A stretch of 5,211 nucleotides of DNA from Actinomycetes bacterium. GTDB lineage: Bacteria; Actinomycetota; Acidimicrobiia; Acidimicrobiales; RAAP-2. A program made the position numbers and the translations under genes. Within the stretch, counting starts at the first letter, position 1; the number at the start of each line of letters is the position of its first letter. Where the stretch lies: positions 1 to 5,211 of the forward strand of contig JAJZYE010000091.1 in assembly GCA_021806055.1 (NCBI GenBank), written 5' to 3'. Below are positions 1-4,361 of this stretch, in pieces. The notes beneath the pieces are model-generated. The model did no database searches. It saw only the letters and a program-made list of their open reading frames with translations, and was not told the DNA's origin.

Positions 1-401
1 GAGTCCAGGCGCACGCCGTCGCGCTCCTCGTAGGGTTCGGAGCGGGGCTTGGCGAACTGACCCGCGATACGCCCCACTTTGATGACGGGTACTCCGGACG
101 CGTAGGTCAGGGCCACCGCCATCTGCAAGATGACCTTCAACTTGTCACGAATCGAGTCGGCGGACCCCTCGTCGAAGGACTCGGCGCAGTCGCCGGCCTG
201 GAGCAGGAAGGCGTCGCCGGCCTCCACCTGGGACAGGTGCTCGGTCAGGCGACGGGCCTCGCCCGCGAAGACCAGGGGCGGCTTGGCGGCCAGCGCGGCC
301 TCCACGCGTGCGAGGTGCTCGGGGTCGGGCCAGGTGGGGCTCTGCGCGACCGAACGATCGCGCCAGCTGTGCGGCGTCCAGGAGGGGGCGAGCGAACTCA
401 C
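1..401 (-). CDS. aroG: Class II 3-deoxy-7-phosphoheptulonate (DAHP) synthase, N-terminal part (cut by window edge)
   Basis: The enzyme condenses phosphoenolpyruvate with erythrose 4-phosphate, the first committed step of the cytosolic shikimate pathway to aromatic amino acids. I translated 133 codons from a GTG at 401-399; the rest runs off the left edge. The family is usually about 440-465 residues, so roughly the first 30% is present. Diagnostic blocks are a SWR motif (residues 12-14), [12 protein letters not shown] (65-76), a helix ending in [12 protein letters not shown] (92-103), and [16 protein letters not shown] (108-123). By alignment from memory to the M. tuberculosis enzyme, Cys72 corresponds to metal ligand Cys87, and Arg111 and Lys118 to the PEP-binding Arg126 and Lys133. 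The N-terminus is about 15 residues shorter than in M. tuberculosis. No Shine-Dalgarno precedes the GTG; a promoter placed for leaderless transcription does. The gene diverges from nadD. The class II assignment is firm; the symbol varies by species (aroG, aroF, aroH). Confidence 0.94.
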   Translation of the reverse strand, partial: MSSLAPSWTPHSWRDRSVAQSPTWPDPEHLARVEAALAAKPPLVFAGEARRLTEHLSQVEAGDAFLLQAGDCAESFDEGSADSIRDKLKVILQMAVALTYASGVPVIKVGRIAGQFAKPRSEPYEERDGVRLD

Positions 402-407
402 GTCTGT

Positions 408-436
408 AGCGTAGGGGCTGGCGTGGTGAGTCGCAA
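408..436 (-). promoter_or_regulatory. Predicted leaderless promoter of the DAHP synthase gene
   Basis: Reading the minus strand, TTGCGA (436-431) and TACGCT (413-408) are separated by exactly 17 bp, a good match to a housekeeping sigma-factor promoter (4/6 in the -35; TAnnnT in the -10). The -10 hexamer is followed by six bases and then the GTG start, so transcription would begin at the start codon itself. This agrees with the absence of any Shine-Dalgarno. It is seen in sequence only; the start site is not measured. Confidence 0.6.
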
Positions 437-440
437 TCAC
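426..440. repeat. Short inverted repeat overlapping the DAHP synthase -35 box
   Basis: GTGA (426-429) and TCAC (437-440) form an inverted repeat around a 7-bp centre, with one further matched pair inside (T431/A435). The centre contains the predicted -35 hexamer of the DAHP synthase promoter (431-436), so a protein bound here would block that promoter. The arms resemble CRP half-sites, but the spacing is 7 rather than the CRP spacing of 6. An arm of four bases can arise by chance, so this is only a candidate operator. Confidence 0.25.
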
Positions 441-479
441 ACGCCGTCGGTGCGGTTCCCCCGTGGGCGGGCGGGCCGT

Positions 480-485
480 TAGGCT
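480..485 (+). promoter_or_regulatory. Predicted leaderless -10 element of nadD
   Basis: TAGGCT fits the TAnnnT core of actinobacterial -10 elements and lies exactly six bases before the nadD GTG at 492, so the predicted transcript starts at the start codon. Upstream, TTCCCC (456-461, 18-bp spacer) is only a poor -35 match. The alternative, that GGGAGG at 487-492 acts as a Shine-Dalgarno, is unlikely because it runs into the start codon with no spacer. Confidence 0.5.
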
Positions 486-491
486 CGGGAG

Positions 492-1061
492 GTGACTGCA
501 CGGCGGATCGGCCTCTTCGGCGGCACCTTCGACCCCCCTCATCTGGGCCACGTGGCCGCGCTGCGGGCCGCCGCGCACACGGGTCGCTTCGATCGCATTG
601 AGGTGACCGTCGCCGGAGATCCCTACCTGAAGCGCGACGCCGGCCCCGTGCTGCCGGGCGAGTTGCGCCTGGCCATGGCTCACGTCGCCTTCGACGGGCT
701 GGAACTCGTCCACGTCTCGGATCGCGAGATCCGTCGAGCGGGGCCCTCCTACACCATTGACACGGTGCTCGAACTCCGTGGCGAGTGTGACGAGGTGGAT
801 CTCATCGTCGGCGGGGACCTGACGTCCCAGCTCGACTCGTGGCACCGCGCGGCCGAGTTGGCCGCCCTCGTGCGCGTGGGGATCGTGCCCCGGCCCGGGG
901 GCGCCGCGACCCTGGCGCCTCGCTGGCACGCCTACGAGATCCCCATGAGTCCCGTCGACCTGTCCAGCACGTTCATTCGTGAACGGCTCCTGAGCGACGA
1001 GGACTTACGACAGGTCCTGCCCGCCGCGGTCGTGCCGATGTACGAGAGTTTTCGGGAGTAG
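492..1061 (+). CDS. nadD: Nicotinate-nucleotide adenylyltransferase (NadD)
   Basis: NadD transfers AMP from ATP to nicotinate mononucleotide, giving deamido-NAD, the penultimate step of NAD synthesis in the cytosol. The 189-residue protein has the normal family length. The nucleotidyltransferase signature [11 protein letters not shown] (residues 10-20) holds the HxGH ATP-binding motif (His17, His20), and SSTFIR (158-163) is the second conserved motif, near the C-terminus. [15 protein letters not shown] in the middle fits the family's Gly-Asp-containing active-site loop. The GTG at 492 puts the signature at the expected distance from the N-terminus. It is the first gene of a plus-strand unit with a 59-residue membrane protein and rsfS; nadD next to rsfS is common in bacteria. 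It is divergent from the DAHP synthase gene. No anomaly is visible. Confidence 0.96.
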   Translation: MTARRIGLFGGTFDPPHLGHVAALRAAAHTGRFDRIEVTVAGDPYLKRDAGPVLPGELRLAMAHVAFDGLELVHVSDREIRRAGPSYTIDTVLELRGECDEVDLIVGGDLTSQLDSWHRAAELAALVRVGIVPRPGGAATLAPRWHAYEIPMSPVDLSSTFIRERLLSDEDLRQVLPAAVVPMYESFRE

Positions 1062-1073
1062 AGTCGGGTCGTC

Positions 1074-1253
1074 ATGGCGGTTCGACTGTTCGATCTGACT
1101 GAGGCGCAGTCTGCGCGACTGCCCGTGCTGGAGGCTGCTCCACGTCGGCGACGCGAGTTGCGCCGGGTGCGTCGTCGATGGGCGGCGGTGGCCGTGGTCA
1201 GTGTGGGGGCGCCGTTCGTTGCGGCGCTGGTGGTGCTGGAGATGGTGCACTGA
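1074..1253 (+). CDS. Small single-span membrane protein, function unknown
   Basis: I do not recognise this 59-residue protein. ATG at 1074 follows nadD by 12 nt and the TGA at 1251-1253 comes 8 nt before the rsfS GTG, so it fills the gap in the unit exactly. Residues 1-23 look soluble, with mixed charge. Residues 24-35 are very basic (RRRRELRRVRRR), and 36-55 (WAAVAVV to LVVLE) form one hydrophobic helix, giving a tail-anchored-like, N-inside topology by the positive-inside rule. There is no signal peptidase site and no strong Shine-Dalgarno, so translation may be coupled to nadD. From memory, some actinobacteria carry a LytR-CpsA-Psr protein between nadD and rsfS, which also begins with a basic cytoplasmic stretch and one span. 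This could be a reduced relative or merely analogous. The main alternative is a chance open frame, but the topology and fit argue against it. Confidence 0.65.
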   Translation: MAVRLFDLTEAQSARLPVLEAAPRRRRELRRVRRRWAAVAVVSVGAPFVAALVVLEMVH

Positions 1254-1261
1254 GCGCGGCC

Positions 1262-1651
1262 GTGACCGGTGTCGCGGCCGTTCCGGGACCGTTCGATCCC
1301 TACGTCGCGTCGATCGTGGAGGCGACGCTGCGTGCGATCGACGAGAAGGCCGGGCTCGACGCGGTGGTGCTGGACATGCGGGGCCTCGTGGACTCCTTTG
1401 ACGCGTTGGTTCTGGTGACCGGTCGCGGCGATCGCCACGTGCGTACGCTGGCCGAACACATCGAGGCGCTGGTCGCCCGTGACGCCACGGTGCGACCCCA
1501 GCACGTGGAGGGCTGGGCGTCGGCGCAGTGGATCGCCCTGGACTTTTGCGACGTGATCGTGCACGTCTTCGATCCCGCGGCGCGCGCCTACTACGACCTC
1601 GAGCATCTCTGGAGCGCGGCGAGCGCCCATCGACCTCAGCTCGCGCCCTAG
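1262..1651 (+). CDS. rsfS: Ribosomal silencing factor RsfS
   Basis: RsfS binds ribosomal protein uL14 on the 50S subunit and blocks joining with the 30S, lowering translation when nutrients are short. From GTG 1262 the protein has 129 residues, typical of the family. The N-terminal helix (IVEATLRAIDEKAGLDAVVLDM, roughly 18-39) is followed by SFDALVLVTGRGDRHVRTLAEHI (45-67). The family signature is then EGWASAQWIALDFCDVIVHVF (83-103) and the closing AYYDLEHLW (109-117). A longer open frame reaches ATG 1178, but that part is Gly/Arg-rich, unlike RsfS, and overlaps the small membrane protein gene, so I reject it. A CTG at 1250 overlapping the upstream TGA, with GGAG at 1238-1241 before it, is another possible start (133 residues). 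The stop codon interlocks with that of the convergent lipoprotein gene. Confidence 0.93.
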   Translation: MTGVAAVPGPFDPYVASIVEATLRAIDEKAGLDAVVLDMRGLVDSFDALVLVTGRGDRHVRTLAEHIEALVARDATVRPQHVEGWASAQWIALDFCDVIVHVFDPAARAYYDLEHLWSAASAHRPQLAP

Positions 1652-2226
1652 CCGTTCAGCAGGCTCTGGTAGTCACTGGCGGTGACCACTTGCGCCGTTC
1701 CGCCGTGGGGGAGTGGCGAGCGCTGGACGACGCCCGCGACGGTGATCTCGATCCCGCGGGTGGCGCCGACGTGCGCCGCGGTCATGGCGAGTTGGCCGGT
1801 GGCCAGCACGGCGCGCTGGTGCGAGAGGGCGCTGAGTGGCGTGGCCAAGTCGATGTAGCCGACGTGCTGGCGAACGACGGCTTGGACGATGACGAGACTG
1901 CGCGGTAGTGCGCTCGTGAAACCAGTCGCGGCCTCGATGGGTGTCGGGCCGAGCGTGAGCTCCTGGAGCACTGACGCCAGGGTCGGCGGCGTGGGCACGA
2001 TACGGCTGGATGGCGAGAGGTGACCCGTGGCGTCGACGATGTAGACCGGCTGGGTGATGAACGTGACGTGCCCGTTCGCGGTTCCCGGGATTGTCTTGCC
2101 CAGGAGGCCGAAGTGCACGGTCTTGGGGCTGATGACCACCGGCGCGCTCGCGGTCGGTACCAGGGTGCACCCGGCGAGGAGGAGCCCCGCCACGGCGAGG
2201 CCACCGGCCACGGCGGCTCGTCTCAT
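1648..2226 (-). CDS. GerMN-domain lipoprotein, short LpqB-like partner of the two-component system
   Basis: This is a 192-residue secreted lipoprotein. Residues 2-3 are Arg, 4-17 are hydrophobic, and LLAGC ends at Cys20, a clear lipobox for lipid attachment to the outer face of the membrane. After a short linker, residues about 57-170 look like one GerMN domain: VYIVDATGHLSPSSRIV (61-77), TLASVLQELTLGPTPIEAATG (82-102), the ALP turn (106-108), GYIDLATPL (123-131). The ATG overlaps the kinase TGA in an ATGA junction, so the two are co-translated. In other actinobacteria the third gene after mtrA and mtrB is lpqB, a much larger lipoprotein (GerMN plus a beta-propeller-like part) that affects MtrB activity. 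This protein has only the GerMN part, and by inference may do the same job. It could instead have a wall or sporulation-type scaffold role; GerMN substrates are not known. Confidence 0.87.
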   Translation of the reverse strand: MRRAAVAGGLAVAGLLLAGCTLVPTASAPVVISPKTVHFGLLGKTIPGTANGHVTFITQPVYIVDATGHLSPSSRIVPTPPTLASVLQELTLGPTPIEAATGFTSALPRSLVIVQAVVRQHVGYIDLATPLSALSHQRAVLATGQLAMTAAHVGATRGIEITVAGVVQRSPLPHGGTAQVVTASDYQSLLNG

Positions 2227-3617
2227 TCGTCGGGCTCCTCGCTGAGGGGAAGCCGTATCTGGAAGCGGGCCCCACCCTCGGGACTGGTCAACGTCGCGAT
2301 CGTACCGTGAAAGGCCGCCACGTGCTCGCGCACGAGCGCCAGTCCCAGGCCCGATCCGTGGGCTCGCCCGCGGTCGTGCGCGGCCCGGCCGCGAAAGAAC
2401 CGCTGGTAGATCCGCTCGCGTTCTTCGAGGGGCACACCGGGTCCGGCGTCGTCGACGTTGATGACCAGGGACGCGTCCTCGACGGCGATGCGTACCGCGC
2501 TGATGCCGCCGGCGTAGCGCTGGGCGTTGGCGGTGAGATTCGTGATGACCCTCTCGAAGCGGCGCCGGTCCACGCTGATCCGCACCCCGTTCACCTCCTC
2601 CGCGACGTCCAGGGGCGGTGGGTCGCACCCGAAGTGGCGTGCGGCGCTGCGCACGGACTGGTCCACCAGCTGTCCGGCGGGCACGACCTCGATGAGGTGG
2701 CCCGCGGCGCCGGCGTCGCTGCGAGCCATCTCCAAGAGGTCCTCCACGAGTGCCTGGAAGATCGCGAGATCCGCGCACAGCAGGTCGAGGCTCTCGCGCC
2801 CGACGGGGGACAGTTCGTCGCGATGGCGCTGCAGTACCGCCGTTGTCGTGGCCATCGTGGTGAGCGGTGAGCGGAGCTCGTGGCTCACGTCGCTCGCGAA
2901 GCGCGCGTCGCGCTCCATTCGTTCGACGAGGCGACTGACCATCGTATTGAACGAGTCGGTGAGCTTTTGGACTTCGGCGTCGGCGCGACCGACGACGAGT
3001 CGCGTGGTCAGCTCGCCCTCGGCGATGGCGGCCGCCGCCGTCGACACCTCCTCGAGGGGCCGCACCGCGCGCTGGGTGAGCCACATTCCACCGCTGATGC
3101 CCAAGACGGAGGTGAGCAGTGCTCCCAGGATCAGCACGAGGAGCAGTGTGTGCAACGTGTGTTCGAGGCGGCCGAGGGGAAAGACCTGGAAGACCTGGGT
3201 CTCCACGGCGGGGATCGGCACACCGACCACGAAGATCAGCCGATGGCCGTGAGCGAGCAACGTCTGGTCCACGACTCGACCGTTGTCGACCATCGTGACG
3301 ATGTTGTTGGTCACGTCCGTGGTCGCGGCACCGTGGCTCTTGGAGAGCCACTGGTGGTGGGTGTGAACGAGGACGCTGGACCCCGTGGCGGTTTCGATGG
3401 AGTTGAGGATGCTGGGCAGCTGGGGGGGTGCCGTATAGAGAGTGCTGCGAATCAACGCCGCGTTGACGAAGCTCTGGTGAAGGTCCGTCTGCTGTTGGTT
3501 GTTGACCAGCACGCGCTGGACGCCGAAGAAGGTGAGTGCGGCGAAGATCGAGCTCAGCGCCAGCGCGCCCACGCCGAAGGTGACCAGAAGGCGGACCCGC
3601 AGGCTGCGCAGGCGCAC
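2223..3617 (-). CDS. HAMP-domain sensor histidine kinase (MtrB-like)
   Basis: This 464-residue membrane kinase autophosphorylates on His and passes phosphate to the adjacent response regulator. In order: basic N-terminus; TM1 about 10-33; extracytoplasmic sensor about 34-156; TM2 about 157-178; HAMP about 178-231 (Pro187 in the RAVRPLEEV start); HisKA with SHELRSP and phospho-acceptor His246; HATPase with N-box NLTAN (360-364), G1 box DDAGPG (389-394), F-box RFFRG (406-410) and G2 box GSGLGLAL (421-428). All catalytic boxes are intact. GTG 3617-3615 overlaps the regulator's TAG by one base (TAGTG). The open frame continues far upstream, but that part is the shadow of the regulator gene. The sensor holds nine His, clustered at 85-95 and 123-125, and an in-frame QVFQVF duplication (141-146). 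Order and domain plan match MtrB, which is usually somewhat longer, so orthology is inferred from context. Confidence 0.95.
   Translation of the reverse strand: MRLRSLRVRLLVTFGVGALALSSIFAALTFFGVQRVLVNNQQQTDLHQSFVNAALIRSTLYTAPPQLPSILNSIETATGSSVLVHTHHQWLSKSHGAATTDVTNNIVTMVDNGRVVDQTLLAHGHRLIFVVGVPIPAVETQVFQVFPLGRLEHTLHTLLLVLILGALLTSVLGISGGMWLTQRAVRPLEEVSTAAAAIAEGELTTRLVVGRADAEVQKLTDSFNTMVSRLVERMERDARFASDVSHELRSPLTTMATTTAVLQRHRDELSPVGRESLDLLCADLAIFQALVEDLLEMARSDAGAAGHLIEVVPAGQLVDQSVRSAARHFGCDPPPLDVAEEVNGVRISVDRRRFERVITNLTANAQRYAGGISAVRIAVEDASLVINVDDAGPGVPLEERERIYQRFFRGRAAHDRGRAHGSGLGLALVREHVAAFHGTIATLTSPEGGARFQIRLPLSEEPDE
3181..3198. repeat. Perfect tandem 9-bp duplication inside the kinase gene
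   Basis: AAGACCTGG occurs twice in a row. On the coding (minus) strand it encodes QVFQVF, residues 141-146, in the extracytoplasmic stretch shortly before the second membrane span. The frame is preserved, so it adds three residues without harming the kinase. Confidence 0.7.
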
Positions 3618-4291
3618 TACAGCACCAGCTTGTACCCGGCGCCTCGGACGGTCACGAGGAAGACGGGGTTCCCCGGATCCGGCTCGATCTTCGTGCGCAG
3701 ACGTCGTATGTGGACGTCCACGAGGCGGCTGTCGCCGAAGTAGTCGTAGCCCCACACCCGCTCGAGGAGGTCCTCGCGCGACAGGACTCGGCCGCTGACC
3801 GACGCCAGGTCCGTCAGGAGGCGAAACTCGGTTGACGTGAGGTGCAGCTCGCTGCCGTCGGCGTGGCGGACCACGCCCTCGTCGGGCACCACCCGTAGAT
3901 CGCCGAGGGCGAAGGCGTTGGCGCCGTTGTGGGGACGCCGGCGCAGGTGGGCGCGCACTCGCGCGAGTAACTCCTCGGGGACGAAGGGCTTGGTGACGTA
4001 GTCGTCGGCCCCCGACTCGAGGCCCTGGACGACGTCGGTGGTGTCGTTGCGAGCCGAGACGATCACGATGGGGACGTCGCTCAGCGAACGCAACTCGCGG
4101 CACGTCTCGAAGCCACTGATGCCCGGCAGCATCAGGTCGACCACCGCGACGTCGGCGTTGATGCGGGTGAACAGCCCGATGCCGTCCTCGCCGCTCGGAG
4201 CGTCGTCGACCTCGAAGTCCTGGCTCTCGAACATGAGACGCAGCGCGCTGCGAATGTGGTCGTCGTCCTCTACGATCAAGATGCGCGGCAC
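3617..4291 (-). CDS. OmpR/PhoB-family response regulator (MtrA-like)
   Basis: This is a cytosolic DNA-binding regulator of 224 residues, switched on by phosphorylation from the kinase encoded next. The receiver domain (1 to about 117) has the acidic pocket EDD (8-10), phospho-acceptor Asp52 in VVDLMLPG, the switch Ser79 in VSARND, and Lys101 in TKPF. The winged-helix output domain (about 128-224) has the LTSTEFRLL entry, the VWGYDYFGDSRLVDVHIRRLRTK recognition-helix region and the terminal VRGAGYKLVL hairpin. The last two blocks strongly recall MtrA, as does the following kinase-lipoprotein order, but PhoB-type relatives share much of this. The GTG at 4291 is fixed by an excellent Shine-Dalgarno just upstream and by the receiver starting at once (PRILIVEDD). 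It heads a three-gene operon and is divergent from xerC. If it is MtrA-like, likely targets are cell-wall, division and osmotic-response genes. Confidence 0.95.
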   Translation of the reverse strand: MPRILIVEDDDHIRSALRLMFESQDFEVDDAPSGEDGIGLFTRINADVAVVDLMLPGISGFETCRELRSLSDVPIVIVSARNDTTDVVQGLESGADDYVTKPFVPEELLARVRAHLRRRPHNGANAFALGDLRVVPDEGVVRHADGSELHLTSTEFRLLTDLASVSGRVLSREDLLERVWGYDYFGDSRLVDVHIRRLRTKIEPDPGNPVFLVTVRGAGYKLVL

Positions 4292-4294
4292 GGT

Positions 4295-4302
4295 ACCTCC
4301 TT
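4295..4302 (-). promoter_or_regulatory. Strong ribosome binding site of the response regulator gene
   Basis: On the minus strand AAGGAGGT, a full complement to the 3' end of 16S rRNA, ends three bases before the GTG at 4291. It is the only strong Shine-Dalgarno in the window and decides the start of the regulator. It contrasts with the three neighbouring operon-first genes, which appear leaderless. Confidence 0.85.
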
Positions 4303-4311
4303 GGGTACTTA

Positions 4312-4340
4312 AGACTACCGAGGTGCTCGGCCAAAGCGAA
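4312..4340 (-). promoter_or_regulatory. Possible promoter of the two-component operon
   Basis: On the minus strand TAGTCT (4317-4312) fits a TAnnnT -10 element, with TTCGCT (4340-4335) 17 bp upstream as a weak -35 (3/6). Transcription would begin near 4305, giving a leader of about 14 nt that just contains the Shine-Dalgarno. No clear regulator-binding repeat was found, so autoregulation cannot be read from the sequence. Confidence 0.35.
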
Positions 4341-4349
4341 GTTGCTGGC

Positions 4350-4355
4350 TAGCCT
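4350..4355 (+). promoter_or_regulatory. Predicted leaderless -10 element of xerC
   Basis: TAGCCT matches TAnnnT and is followed by exactly six bases before the GTG at 4362, the same geometry as at nadD and the DAHP synthase gene. The GAGGG at 4356-4360 lies only one base from the GTG, too close to serve as a Shine-Dalgarno. No convincing -35 is seen (TCGGCC at 4327-4332 with a 17-bp spacer). Confidence 0.48.
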
Positions 4356-4361
4356 GAGGGC

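Noticed and set aside
487..492. GGGAGG as the Shine-Dalgarno of nadD
   Set aside because: It runs into the GTG start codon with no spacer, so the ribosome could not use it for this start. No later start keeps the conserved N-terminus of NadD.
145..501. Minus-strand open frame of 118 residues across the DAHP synthase start region
   Set aside because: It is low-complexity, Arg/Pro-rich and in a different frame from the clear class II DAHP synthase sequence; it also runs through the promoter region. A plus-strand frame at 130-414 is a shadow of the same gene.
1178..1261. Upstream ATG start for rsfS
   Set aside because: The added residues are Gly/Arg-rich, have no RsfS character and would overlap the small membrane protein gene by 76 nt.
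1600..1700. Intrinsic terminator between the two convergent operons
   Set aside because: I found no GC-rich hairpin followed by a T-run on either strand around the junction.
2227..3351. Minus-strand 567-residue frame suggesting a long N-terminal extension of the lipoprotein
   Set aside because: The upstream part is a shadow of the kinase gene. The Arg-Arg, hydrophobic, LAGC signal immediately after ATG 2226 fixes the real N-terminus.
2307..3743. Long plus-strand open frames (2307-2870, 2527-3252, 2880-3743) opposite the kinase gene
   Set aside because: They are antisense shadows typical of GC-rich DNA. The minus-strand kinase has every catalytic box in order, and the shadow proteins show biased composition and no recognisable motif.
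4304..4319. GGTA-N8-TACC with an inner CTTAAG as an operator for the response regulator
   Set aside because: The inner and outer palindromes have different centres, so they do not form one symmetric site, and MtrA-type regulators usually bind direct repeats.
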